Assembly: GCA_021234155.1 (NCBI GenBank)
Contig: JAJEKV010000775.1
Coordinates: 1 to 64,000, forward strand
Direction of reading: 5' to 3'
From: Isoetes taiwanensis
Lineage: Eukaryota; Streptophyta; Lycopodiopsida; Isoetales; Isoetaceae
DNA length: 64,000 bases
Shown here: positions 11,081-22,386 of the stretch, piece by piece
Numbering within the stretch: the first letter of the stretch is position 1
How the letters are laid out: each line of letters starts with the position of its first letter
The notes under the pieces: model-generated
Told to the model about the DNA's origin: nothing
The model's input: the letters and a program-made list of their open reading frames with translations, nothing else
The model's database searches: none
Translations under genes and position numbers: made by a program

Positions 11081-11132
11081 GAATGCCATGGTTCTATTGC
11101 ATGAGCAATAGAACCATCATTCCTGGATGGGG
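11072..11132. repeat. Hairpin with 28-bp arms and 4-base loop
   Basis: The left arm (11072-11100) and right arm (11105-11132) are complementary apart from a few mismatches and indels around the middle. The innermost 13 bases (GGTTCTATTGC region) pair perfectly around an ATGA loop. The outer end, CCCATCCTAGGAATG-like, is also the end of the 26-bp split repeat. It follows the recombinase and is a candidate internal complementary region or replication/recombination structure of the element. Confidence 0.6.
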
Positions 11133-11926
11133 GCGATCTTCCACCTTCCCCTCTTCGATTTCCTCTATTTATAGGTTCATGTCTCTCTTTAGCCTTTCCA
11201 TCGGGCGTTCTCTTGGTGTTGTTGGTCTTGCCTTAGTCTTCTAGCCTCCCACCTCACCCTCCCTATATGGTCTTTCTTAGCCCCGAGTAGTCTATAGTAT
11301 CCTGATTGTCTTTCTCCGATTTTTAGGAAAGGTCAGTTTTTTATTTATGGTGTTTTGCATGTTGTTTTGGCATAATTGTGCTTGGGTCTCTAGCGTAGTC
11401 TTGTGACTTCTAGGGATACTTGACCTTTTTTCTTTTCTCTCGACGTGGCAAAGTAGCCTGGGGAGGCATTACCATTTGGTGGTCTCCCATGCACCTTTAT
11501 GGAGTTTGCACCAAATTGGTCGACTGGTTTTAGCCTTTTTTCAATCCGGCGTGGTCCTACAACCTCCGGCGTGGTCCTACAACCTCCGGTCCTCCCCCTC
11601 CCCTTTTTCTTTTTATCTGCTTCGGCTATGTATCATATATCTCGTCCCTACTAAGGACTGCTAACCTTCTAACGTCTGGCGGTCTCAATTTTGTAGGTTG
11701 GTCTGGTGTTAGCGGCATTCTACAGGTCTTCTCACCTTTGCTTCGACCGAGTGGCAGATAAACCAATTTTTAGGTTATATTCTTTAGTATCATCATGCTC
11801 TCGATGATTGTCTAGTTTCGGAGCATTTAAAGTTCATATTTCCAAATTTATCTACCCCTAGTGAGGGATCCATTTGTACTCAATGTTTTTCAAAGCTCAA
11901 TGAGAACACCACTTCACTTCGGCCGT

Positions 11927-11952
11927 ATATGTGTGTTGTAGGACCCATCCTA
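11927..11952 (+). repeat. Split direct repeat, copy 2; likely right end of the DIRS-like element
   Basis: An exact repeat of 11055-11080, it continues with GGAATG as the hairpin's right arm does. Sequence beyond it changes to AT-rich plant DNA with no retroelement motif, so the element probably ends within a few bases of here. Confidence 0.5.
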
Positions 11953-11959
11953 GGAATGA

Positions 11960-12820
11960 GGTTATTCTTAGTAGAATTCTCTTCCAGCATAAACTGCAAT
12001 CATAGAAGTCCACGTAATAACAACTTATTCCTCATTCTTATCAAACAATTCCCTAGCATATTCTAGCTGCCCCTGTACTATATATACATAAACTATAAGA
12101 TTCCACGAAAATACGTCCCTTCTATCAATAGTCTCAAAGGCCAACCAAGCACAACATGGTATTCTACACTTATTAGCCTCGGCCTAATTTGTGCAAACGT
12201 TTTCTTTTCTTTTCTTTGCCTCGTAGTAGGAGCCATGGCATGTCTATGAACTCACATGAGCAACAAAAGCAACCTCTTATATTATGTTCTGTTTCTGCGG
12301 TGTCAATAAAGAGTTATAAGAATAAGTAGCTACAGAAACATTCCACCATAGGCCATGCATTCCATCTATAACCAATGGTCTGCTTAGTTCATAGGAAAGA
12401 ATTATAGGAAATGGATTCCAAAACACATGCATACAGCCTGGAATATATAGCGGAAATTCAAAAATTCAGTTGTATTAATCGCAGTCAATGGAAATCGTAA
12501 AGCGCAACTTTAAAATGTCATTCTGCATTGAAAATGTTATTCTGCATGCTAACATGAGAGTCAGATAATCTATAATGCCAAACTCTAGTAAAAGAGTCGA
12601 AGGACTTTCACATGAACTAAAGAAACTAACCCCTTATTCTCTATACTGTATACTCTGTCAGGAACACCATTATAAGGAAGCAATCCCTTACCCATTCACA
12701 TTACAGCAGTGCACTAAGTCATTGATGTCCTTTTATAGCATCAAGGCATTTCTGTACCTGGATCAGTGAGAAAAACTCATGAGCACTAAATGACTTGCTA
12801 TACTGGTGAGCATCGCATAC
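11960..12820. other. AT-rich stretch, nothing recognised
   Basis: There are only short ORFs without conserved residues. It has the composition of intergenic or intronic plant DNA. It follows the DIRS-like element and precedes minus-strand exons. Confidence 0.4.
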
Positions 12821-13124
12821 GTGGAGAACCATTCTTGTGTAGCTCCTTCTGAAAGCACCCGACTAAGAGAGACATGTATGGAACAATGCCATGTTGCCGT
12901 GCCACAAAATCTTCAGTGAAAATGGCTTCCATGGCTTCCATAAGCGCAGACATAAACTCATCAACGATCTGCAGCAGAGCAGACTAGAAGATATAGTGCC
13001 TGAATCTCAGTATAAACTACTTTAGTCATGAAAGATATGGAAAGGAGAAAATACCGTCTGAGAGTCCGAGATGCTGCCCAAAATTGTTGATATTTTAGAA
13101 GCAATTGTTCCAAATCCGACACGT
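12821..13124 (-). CDS. Two spliced exons of an unidentified protein
   Basis: Exon a (13124-13055) and exon b (12968-12821) are flanked by plausible splice sites: an acceptor ending TTTGCAAG and donor GTATTTTC for exon a, acceptor CTCTGCTGCAG and donor GTATGC for exon b. Joined, they keep one open frame of about 72 codons that includes ISDSQTIVDEFMSALMEAME and FVARQHGIVPYMSLLVGC. The consistent frame across the intron suggests a real gene. I do not recognise the family. Further exons presumably lie on both sides; short open pieces flanked by GT/AG occur at 13200-13330 but are uncertain. Confidence 0.35.
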
Positions 13125-13139
13125 CTTGCAAACGTAATA

Positions 13140-16100
13140 TTAAAGAATACATCAAACTTTTATATCACAAGTTCTTACATGATATGTTCGCAACCTGCGT
13201 CAAGAACAAAAATGTTAAGTACAGCATTTACACCATTTTGCCTTCAAAAGTCACAACAAAGTACCTTGACTACCTTAATGTCTGACAAAGCTCCGCCATA
13301 CCTGCATATTGGAATTGCTGGAAGTTGAAACCTATCAAATGGCATTGCAACTCATCCTTCACCCTCAGACAGGGAAAAAATGCCTCAAAATATGGCTGCT
13401 CCTGTCACGACAAGTTTCGGCAGCCCAGCAAAACTATGGCTCTTCAAATACGACTGACCCACTTGTTTGTTAACAAATTAAGAACTCAAGCATGATTCAA
13501 TCAAGGAAACACATGCACAATCAAGCTATGGCGAGCAGAGCCTAGCATATTGCTATCAAAACTAAAACTTTCTGCCTGTCAAGGAGGCTGTTATACAAAG
13601 CCAGCCTTCATTATATGATGCCCTCCACTGGGCCCAATAAGCAGATGATCCCAGCAAGCTTGATGCCGTTTACAAAAGGAATGGAAGCATGGCATGGCCG
13701 TTGAACCAAAAACCCTGAGGTCGTGAGGACATAGGATAGGAATATCGTGATGGAGGTAGCCTATGGGAACTAAGGCGAACAAAAGACTAAAAAAATTTCT
13801 GGTTGCTTTTGCCTTGGTCTGTGAAAGATCAGGTAAAATGTAAAATGGCCGAACGAATCTCCTTGCCATATCAGATTCCGGAGCAAAAGACAGCCAAAAT
13901 GCCTTTCACAGCTCCATCTATGTCTCTTCAAAATCCGTCTGCCAACTTATGATGCCAACTAAAAAACTCCCGATTCAACAACTAAAATCCTAACCTTCAT
14001 CGATATATTTTCCTGTAGATGAAAGCTGCTCTACCCAAAAGCAAGAGTTTGTCTACCGCTTGTCCACTCCGCAGAGGGTTTGGCTCTATCTGGAGCAGAG
14101 GGAAGCAAGGATAGATGGTTTTGTTACCTGAGGAAAAGTTTTGAATCCCTGAACAGGTCACAAAGACGGAGGGCACAAAATGAAATCAATAGAACAACTT
14201 CGACGCAAGAACGCAAGAATAAGTTATTTCATGACTCTTCCCATCTCAGTGCCCATTTGTGACCGAATTTCTAATTTCCCTGGCCTTAAGATTTGTAAAA
14301 GCAGAGATCTGATGGTGAAAAATAAGCCACATCAGATTTTGATGAGATGAAAATTACATGTGGATAGGCTAGGAAAGGCTGTAGGCCCGGTAGGGCTGGT
14401 GTGCTAAAAAGAGGAGTTTTTCCTCTATATTCTCGCGTTACCTATTACAAAATATCAATCCTTATTCAGAATTAGTTGCAGCAGACTCCAAAGATATGAT
14501 ATCTCTGTGCGAGATGCCAGCGGAGATGCCAGTGGAGATGTATCACCACATCCAGATAATCAGAATGGATTGGGGGCCTTGCCACCTCTTCTAACTACCC
14601 ATTCATGGGTATACCACGGTTTTTCAGCTTTCAGATGTCCAAATTATTCATCCGGCAGGTCTGGCATTCCAACCAGTTGCTGGGCATAGTATTATGGAAT
14701 TCTCTTGCGCATGACACTGATAGTCTCTTCCCTCCACTCTGCTTCACTCTTATATAAACCACCGGTTTAACGCTCTGCCACGCTGGCAAAATTGCCATCA
14801 TTTCATATGTCCCACCTTCATGCTTTCAGGAATTTCCTCCTTGAAGACGATGGTGATTTTTGTTTCTGTTGAATATTTCCCTTCCTCCAATCTACTTTCT
14901 CCAATCTTTCATCTCTTATGTGGAATCTACATTAATCATTGGCTGCAACGTGATAGTAGTTCCATCCCACTCAAAATATGATCAAAACATCTTCCTAGCT
15001 CGACATGGCCATGCAAAGATTTCTACCTCATCAAGGTATCATACTCGACTAAGAAGATCAACTATACAGGCATAATGTGCAGGGATCGATATGGTGAAGC
15101 ATTGAGTCAGTAGAACGAACACAATGTTCCAATAAGTCATGGACACAAGCAAGGTGGTGGATTGAATTTTTATATATGTCAAATTCGATTCAACTAGATA
15201 ACAGAGTTTTGCCACTATTTATTGTAGACAACAGAGGAATCTGGGCAGACCACGCAGAGCAGCAATCATATTAAATGCATCACAATGCATTACATCACAA
15301 GAAACTGCGGCTTATGTCCTTTTGCTTCTGGTAGTTTAAAAACTTTGGTATATAGTCACTGTTTAGCCATGTAGCTTGGATCTGCAAGACAGTCTGAACA
15401 ATTTTTGGACATTCATTGCCCCTTCTCTATTATCACTTATGTCCATTAGTACTCATAGATAGTCCATGTCACAAGCTCTTACTCCCTGCAGATTAAAGGC
15501 CGCAATGCATGAGATGTATGCTGTATTATGGCTAGATGGTTGCATCACAAAAGAGCTTCCTTACAAGTTGCATTACTTAGACTGTCCAAGGGGTGCGCTA
15601 AGTAGTACGCTTGATATGTCCGACTTCCAGCATGCAGCCATCTCCAATGACAGTCTATACTAGAGAATAAATAAGCTTGTGAGGGGCTGTCAATTAACTT
15701 CTACGCGCTGCCTATGCACTCTGTTGTAATAAATCGCCCAGAAACATTTGTAACAAAATATCAATAGTAATCAAATAATAACAAAAGGAATCAAAGCTCA
15801 TAGCCAAGGACATTTACCATATTCTAGTTGCAGCGCAAGAATGGACAGGCCTCAAAACATGCAAAACAAGGTCACCTTATTATATTAGTAATTAAACAGC
15901 AATCCCTATAGATGCTTTCAAGTTGCATCAGTTTCGAGATGGAAAAAGTACTGGACAAGATGGCACCCAAGCTCCGCACTAGGATCCAGATCATTCCTCT
16001 TGGCTAGAATGCATATTCAGATAGCACCATGATCAGATTATCAGAAGCGTAAATCATACAACTGAATAGCATGTAACAGACGAATGGTATGACAAACACG

Positions 16101-16570
16101 ATAACTTATCCTACTCTAGATAAATTTTCAAGGTAGGAGGACACCTGACAGCAAACAAATGGCTATGAAGACTGGACCTGGTAGATGAATTTTTTCCCCA
16201 TTGAAATTTTGTCTGGAAATGATTTCTTTGACAATTCCACAAGCATCTAGAAAACGAAATTGATATTATACATGGACTGCTGTACTGTTCTCTTACTTTA
16301 TCATTCTACTGCATGCTAATTTCATGCGAAGTGTACAATCGTCACAAATTGGCGCAACAAAACCACTGTGTGCAACGTATACAAGCTGAAGCAGAAGTTA
16401 AATGGAAAAAATGAATGCCATGAAAAATTTGTACAAATTAATATTACAAACCTGGCAGACATTTACATGCTTATACACAGCATGACATATGATGTGCCAT
16501 ATACTGCATGTGCTTCTCAAAGTAATAATGCACTATGATACGCACCTGTCATTTGCTTAATGTTGATGTT
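13140..16570. other. Mostly non-coding, intron- or intergenic-like
   Basis: No ORF with a recognisable domain occurs in these 3.4 kb. The longest is a 92-codon minus-strand frame (13869-13591) rich in Phe, His and Pro with no motif I know. Composition and lack of repeats fit introns or spacer next to the minus-strand exons at 12.8-13.1 kb and the FtsZ-like fragment at 16.6 kb. Confidence 0.35.
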
Positions 16571-16574
16571 GCGT

Positions 16575-17090
16575 TTATATCTCATGACCTCTTGCTGGAT
16601 CTCCTCCATAAGAATTCAGGGACTTGAGATATCTTACTTCTATGTGAGATATCTTACTTCTATGTCCACTCTGTTCCCGATTAAACATATCATCCTCCAT
16701 TATTGGGGATGGAACTCGAGGATGTAGGTACTTGAATCCAGTAGCAATAACAGTGATACGTATTGTACCCTTAAAACTCTCATCAATGACAACTCCAAAT
16801 ATCATATGTGCATTTGTGTCTGCCATGCTACGGATTATATTTGCCGCTCTATTCACATCATTAAGAGTAAGATCAGATCCTCCTGTAACATTATAAGTAA
16901 TTCCTGGCAAACTTAGCTACAATCTCTACCGCACTTCCTGCATTTGACATAAATGCTTTCACATTTGCAAAATCCAAATTCACTAGTCCTGGCACAGTAA
17001 TTATATCTTGCACTCCTTTAGGGTTTATAAGAGAAATCCATCCATGGCTGTTACCTGCCTTTCCAGTTAAGAGTTCCAGACTGGCCTTGC
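16575..17090 (-). pseudogene. FtsZ-like fragment with internal deletion
   Basis: Two adjoining minus-strand frames match FtsZ, the tubulin-like GTPase of plastid division in plants. One (about 17060-16905) contains GVQDIITVPGLVNLDFANVK and MSNAGS, i.e. the loop and helix before the synergy region. The other (16910-16720) contains GITYNVTGGSDLTL, NRAANII, MIFGVVIDESFKG and TVIATGF, the C-terminal domain. In intact FtsZ about 35 residues (with the GKTRA segment) lie between the blocks. Here they are missing and the frame changes, so this is a truncated pseudogene or a mis-spliced relic. The N-terminal GTP-binding GGGTGSG motif is not seen upstream. Confidence 0.6.
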
Positions 17091-17287
17091 TTAGGGCACA
17101 TTCCCATTACTCGGCATAAATTGTGACGGTACCATAGCTTGGCAGCCATGGGCAGCTACTAACAAAACTGCACCATTAACATAATTTAAGATGCAATGCG
17201 AACCACTTATGTATATATGCCTAAAGACTAGGGATAACCAGAGAGATCCGCTTACCAATAGACATCCAGTCGTATTGCCAAAAATGG

Positions 17288-17933
17288 ATGCCTCCTTGCT
17301 CTTCGTCCAAGCCAAAAAAAAGGCAAAAAAAAAGGCTATCTGGGGAGGACCTTTTTTCAGAGTCCTTTTCCGGAGCCTTTTATGCTCACGCAAAGATCAT
17401 ACCATTGAAAGCATTAAAGAAGAAGGTGCCTCCAAATTCATCAAGCTCACCAGATATGGCCGATCAGCTGCCTACACTCGACCTAATCAGCCTCATAGAC
17501 AAGATCAATATGCCATCTGCTCCAGATCCTGCTCAAATTGCTACCCCAAGTCAAAGTCAAGCTTTTGAGGGTCCACGTCTGACCCTTGACTCCCAAAGTC
17601 TTCCGATCTCACCAGTTTTGTTACGACGGTATCTATGAAGTTTCTTCTTTATCTCTTCTCCAAAAATTGGAAATTCCATATCGGCCCCAAAGGGAAGTAA
17701 TGAACCAAACTCTCATAATGGATTTGAATTTGGATTTGAAAATGTGGTTTGCTAACCATGATGCAGATTCGCCTCAAACTTCACAAGAGATATGGTTTGC
17801 TAACCAGAATGTAGATTCGACTCAAACTTTGGGGGGCAAAGGCATTAAAATTGCAAGCAATCATGAAGGTGAAGGACCAACCTCAACTTGTAAATCACAT
17901 TCCATCAAGAACTCTCAAAAGGAAAGAGATTAA
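17288..17933 (+). other. Two overlapping plus-strand ORFs, unknown
   Basis: A 116-codon frame (17288-17638) with a Lys-rich start and a Pro/Ser/Gln-rich end overlaps a 115-codon frame (17586-17933). The second frame contains a twofold repeat of the pattern WFAN-x3-DS-x-QT. The composition looks protein-like and the two may be one gene with a frameshift, but no domain is recognisable and there is no promoter evidence. Confidence 0.2.
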
Positions 17934-17939
17934 AAGGGG

Positions 17940-18590
17940 AAATTTTGGACAAAATATATAGCACCCATAACTATAAAAGTTTACATGTACATAGTGTATC
18001 TAATATATGCCCAATTTGGTGGGTTATCAAAACATTTTTACCCATTGTTTGTGTCTTGAAATTTATATATACTTTTCCATACAACTTTAATGCATAAATG
18101 ATTACAAGTTAAAGGGCAAAAGGTGTTATAACTACAGTTTCAGTTAATCTATTTTGGCTAGATTCGTAGTTCTAAGTTCTGGATGCTATGAATTAGATGC
18201 AAAGTTCTTGATCCTGGATCAACATATCAAAAAACAGGATGGGGATACTGGCAACTGTGCTTGTACAATCTAGTATAGTGGGGAGTTTTAATTTGACTAG
18301 GGTGCCCGACAACGTAAATTTAAGTGTTCTAGAAGTGTTTTAGTTGATGCATTTGCACTTTGGTACGTAATCCATCAATCTGGAATGTATTCTTGGAATT
18401 GTATTCTTGGAATTGTATTCTTGGATTGTATCCTCTTGGACTGCTCATTAATTGAGGGATCACTATTTACATGCGTTCATTGTTGGTGCTTCTTCTCATG
18501 TTCTCTGAATTGTTCTGTCTTGGTCTAGCTTGTCCTGATTGATAATTCCTTTCATCCGTTGCCTTGAAGAATGAAAGTCCTTTTTTTAAT
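17940..18590. other. AT-rich spacer, nothing recognised
   Basis: No open frame of note. A short tandem repeat of GTATTCTTGGAATT-type units lies at about 18388-18430. It separates the plus-strand ORFs from the WD40 gene. Confidence 0.4.
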
Positions 18591-18703
18591 CGGACGTAAT
18601 CTCCTCATAGCCGAACTCTCTAATGGCCCCGTTCCTTCCATCTATACCCAAAACCACAAAGCTTAATATAAAGATATGCCATTAGTGAAGTGAAAATAAA
18701 TAC

Positions 18704-20060
18704 CATAATAGGATTGGTCAGTCCACCGCGACGGAGGGCAAGAGCACCCTCTTTGTGAATGAAGTAGCCTCCCAGATTGTACACTCCAAATTCTAATTGT
18801 GTTATCCACCCCACCTGCCAAACAACAAACTTCTTCTAAATTGGCAACTATGCCATCAAAACACTCAGCCAAATGCATGGGATAGTTGAATACAACCTGA
18901 AGCAAAAAGCGATCCTGTCGGATCAATAGCCATGCGTAGTTCCACATCTGTATTCTCATGTCCTTCGAAATATTGAACTGCTTTAGTTGTCATCCTAAGA
19001 TCCCACAGACATATCTGCGCATAAAACTTTGCTTTGTTCACTTTGTGACTATATTCTTAGATTAGTCCTAGACATACGCTCAATTGGATTACTATGCAAA
19101 CAACTCAATGAAATAGAATACAATCGCTGTTCTAGGACTTCCTTTTTAAGCTTCGAAGGCGGTCGCATCCCTCATGTCCATATTTAAAAATTCTTTCCTG
19201 GTGAAGAAACAGAAACGGAAAAGACATGGAGGTATAACATGTAGCTAGCACTTATATTTGCCAGATACACTTGAAGTACTGGAGTACTGAAGAAAATGTA
19301 CCTGAATATATATTCCTCCGGCCTCAAGCGTTCGGCTGAACCTCACCTTGCTCTATAGCCTTCCCTCGACATGATTAAGCTTCACTCAATCACCATATAC
19401 GGCCAATCTATACACCACCTAGTTTAAATTACACATAAAGTATTGACTAACTTTATTGTTCATAGCACTTGCAAGCAGATATTGGTCATCAAGTGGTAAA
19501 ATGTCCAAACTACAAAGCAAACATTCAGATTCAATTTGTAAGACACAAACACCATCTTCAATTATGAGATAATAAATGATTCAGGTATCTAATGCAACCT
19601 ATTGCAAGGGAATTTTGACCTTGACCGAGTAATTTGAGGAAGTACATTACCTGCAGACAGCTGAACCCATTTGTATAGCTGTAGAATGTAAATTTCCTTC
19701 CACTTCGTCCTGTATTTAGAAGGATGTTTACAAGCTTTGGGAAAAAAAAAATACCATGAAGGTATTTTTGAATGAAATGCTCACGACAGAAAGGAATGAT
19801 CGAGTATCAAGAGGACAAATAAAATCATTTCGAAAACCGACATAGACAATATTTCCCTGCCATTTTATAGCAAGTTTAAAAAATAAAAAAAACCACATCA
19901 AATCTTTTGGATTGAACCATGAGCTTATCATCACACGTAATTACCAGATATTTTTGGGATAGACAACCATTTTTGCTTCGACATATCCGTGTCATTGGAC
20001 CGCTCTCTTTGTCAATTATACGAACTCCCTTTGTTGTATCTAGCAAGAATGAACTCTCAA
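18704..20060 (-). CDS. WD40-repeat protein gene (spliced; DCAF4-like?)
   Basis: Exon A (about 19020-18897) reads LWDLRMTTKAVQYFEGHEN, then ELRMAIDPTGSLFASG. Exon B (18814-18704) reads GVDNTIRIWSVQSGRLLHS. The 82-base intron between them has GT and AG ends (donor GTTGTATT, acceptor TTGGCAG), and the join keeps frame to give a classical WD40 SGG-x-DNTIRIW blade. Possible further exons upstream are about 19870-19780 (GNIVYVGFRNDF, LDTRSF) and 20050-19965 (TKGVRIIDKESG). The blade pattern recalls DCAF4, a substrate receptor of CUL4-DDB1 ubiquitin ligase, but that is tentative. Exons and start codon are not fully resolved. Confidence 0.5.
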
Positions 20061-20391
20061 TCTCAAAAAAAGTATTCTAGAATTTATTAATGACTACATT
20101 CCAGTGACCAATGAAGACAGGGGATTACAACTTGGTTGGATCTTGCATACTACTTATAACTGCCTTACTACTGATTCTGGATCTTGAAATGCAAGCCTCA
20201 CATTGAAGTTCCCAAAATGCTCTCTTTGTGGGCTTCCTCATGTACCTTACTTTTGATGAAATATTCACTCCAGGGCTTCTGAAGAGACTATATGGAGGAA
20301 AGAAATCATATAGAGCAGATGCTATCAAAATATCCACATACCAATGCATGCCTTTGTGCTATCATCGTTGCAATCAGCAATCCAGAAATCA

Positions 20392-20994
20392 TAGCCAGAT
20401 GTACATCTCCATACTCCTGAGAGAGTCTGGTCTTGCCCATCCAATTGCATTACCTGCAAAGTACCATGGCTTTCTACCCATCCTGATGATGTCATGCTGA
20501 TTATGATCCATATCATAAAGAATATATATGATATATTTAACAAAATTTGGACTTATTCAAATCTAATAGATATACTTTAAAAATGCCATGATAAGATTAT
20601 ATGTATTTTTAGCTTTTACTAATTTTAATAATTTATTCAATTATCATTAGATCAAAAGTATGATGGTTGCTAAAGCGTAAAATTGCTTTCTAATTTAAAT
20701 TTCACTTTAATCTATTTTTACTTTCGAATTAAAATGTTATTTTTTAAAAATATTTAAAGAAGAAAATTTTGGATTGAAATTAACCAAATGATTATGTTTA
20801 TGTTTTAATATAGAAAAAAAATAGTTTATTACTGATTAAACTCAATATATTTTATTTAATCAATAATAAATTATTCAATAGTTATTATTAAAACATTAAC
20901 ACTATGATTTAATTAATTTCAACCTAAAACTTTTTTTAGAGTATTTTTAAAAGTGCAAAAATTTATAAATTGTGAAATTCTCATAATAGTCTTT
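20392..20994 (-). repeat. Segmental duplication, copy 1
   Basis: About 600 bp that recur with few differences at 21768-22386 in the same orientation. The shared block starts in coding-like sequence (CTGAGAGAGTCTGGTCTTGC) with a possible minus-strand splice donor (GTAATGCAATTGG) and runs into AT-rich sequence. It lies upstream of the WD40 exons, so one copy may hold an exon of that gene. Confidence 0.7.
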
Positions 20995-20999
20995 AAGTC

Positions 21000-21767
21000 A
21001 ATCCATTATCAACCCATTATATTTTATTTAGAAATTATAATGATTGCCAAATTTTAAATTTTTTAAATCAATGAAAGTTAAAATTTTATATTCTTGAAAT
21101 GTTTAATTCTGAATAAATTCAAGTGAAAATTAGTTTGGAAAGCAATTTTATTTTTTGAGTTTTAAATTAAAGATAAACTTTTATAAAAAAAAAATTAACA
21201 ATCAAGAAGAATTAAACAATACATATATTCTTATAATGGCATCCTTGAAGTGTTATCTATTAAAACTGAATAAGTCCAAGTTTTGTTGAATATGTCATAT
21301 ATGCAATATACAAGAAAAGGATACATAAAACGTTGAAAGCAAAGATCAGGGTGCCTTTCTAGAGGCTTGATACAGGTTATACTGGAATATCCAATGTCCC
21401 ATGTATTCAGGAAGATCTTGGGAAGTGCGATTTGCCCCCGTTCATCTAGTTTCGGATTGCTTGTGAGACATTGATCAGGTCGAAGACACCGGCCCCAAGA
21501 GTCGTTACCTCCAGTAGTCATGCAAGCCCTTCGCTTACAAGTGTGGTATCAGAAGCTGAATCTAAACAAAGGTCAAAATAGATCATTGAATGATTACCCA
21601 AGAATGCCGCCGCTTGCACCTGCGAGAAGAAAATTAGCATGGGTTAAGCCATTGCTAGTCTGCACCATGAAGTTAACTTGCTCTAAAAAAGCATCAAACG
21701 TAGCTTTTTTTCGTTCATATTCCCAAAGCTGTAGATAATTTAAATTAGGATTATGCTGTAAATTACC
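21000..21767. other. Between the duplicated copies
   Basis: AT-rich sequence, then a 96-codon minus-strand frame (21521-21231; MTTGGNDSWGRCLRPDQC) whose Trp/Cys-rich start looks protein-like but is unrecognised. It may contain another exon of the WD40 gene or of a neighbour. Confidence 0.2.
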
Positions 21768-22386
21768 TAGCCAGATGTGCATCTCCATACTCCTGAGAGA
21801 GTCTGGTCTTGCCCATCCAATTGCATTACCTGCAAAGTACCACGGCTTTCTAACCACCCTGATGATATCATGCTGAGATTGTTATAAAAAATGTATGATC
21901 CATATCATAAAGAATATATATGATATATTTAACAAAATTTGGATTTATTCAAATCTAATAGATATACTTTAAAAATGCCACGATAAGATTATATGTATTT
22001 TTAGCTTTTACTAATTTTAATAATTTGTTCAATTTATCATTAGATTAAAAGTGTGATGGTTACTAAAGCATAAAATTGCTTTCTAATTTAAATTTCACTT
22101 TAATCTATTTTTACTTTCGAATTTAAATGTTATTTTTTAAAAATATTTAAAGAAGAAAATTTTAGATTGAAATTAATCAAATGATTATGTTTATGTTTTA
22201 ATATAGATAAAAAATAGTTTATTACTGATTAAACTCAATATATTTTATTTCATCAATAATAAATTATTCAATAGTTATTATTAAAACATTAACACTATGA
22301 TTTAATTAATTTCAACCTAAAACTTTTTTTAAAGTATTTTTAAAAGTGTAAAAATTTATAAATTGTGAAATTCTCATAATAGTTTT
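21768..22386 (-). repeat. Segmental duplication, copy 2, ended by Copia insertion
   Basis: A near copy of 20392-20994 with one 16-base insertion near 21876. It stops exactly where the Copia LTR begins (22387), whereas copy 1 continues. So the duplication predates the Copia insertion. Confidence 0.65.

Larger units (their letters stand above)
8270..11960 (+). mobile_element. DIRS-like tyrosine-recombinase retrotransposon (decayed)
   Basis: In order on the plus strand are a reverse transcriptase of DIRS type (8700-9500), an RNase H-like region followed by the conserved post-RNase H segment (9540-10160), and a tyrosine recombinase (10500-11045). Downstream lie a long hairpin and a pair of short direct repeats (11055-11080 and 11927-11952). 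This is the gene order of DIRS-like elements, not of Gypsy or Copia, which have an integrase. All frames are broken. The 5' boundary near 8270 is only a guess from the change in composition; no gag was identified. Confidence 0.65.

Noticed and set aside
16575-17090. Bacterial contamination, because FtsZ is bacterial
   Set aside because: The surrounding DNA is plant-like with introns and retrotransposons, and plants have nuclear FtsZ genes for plastid division.
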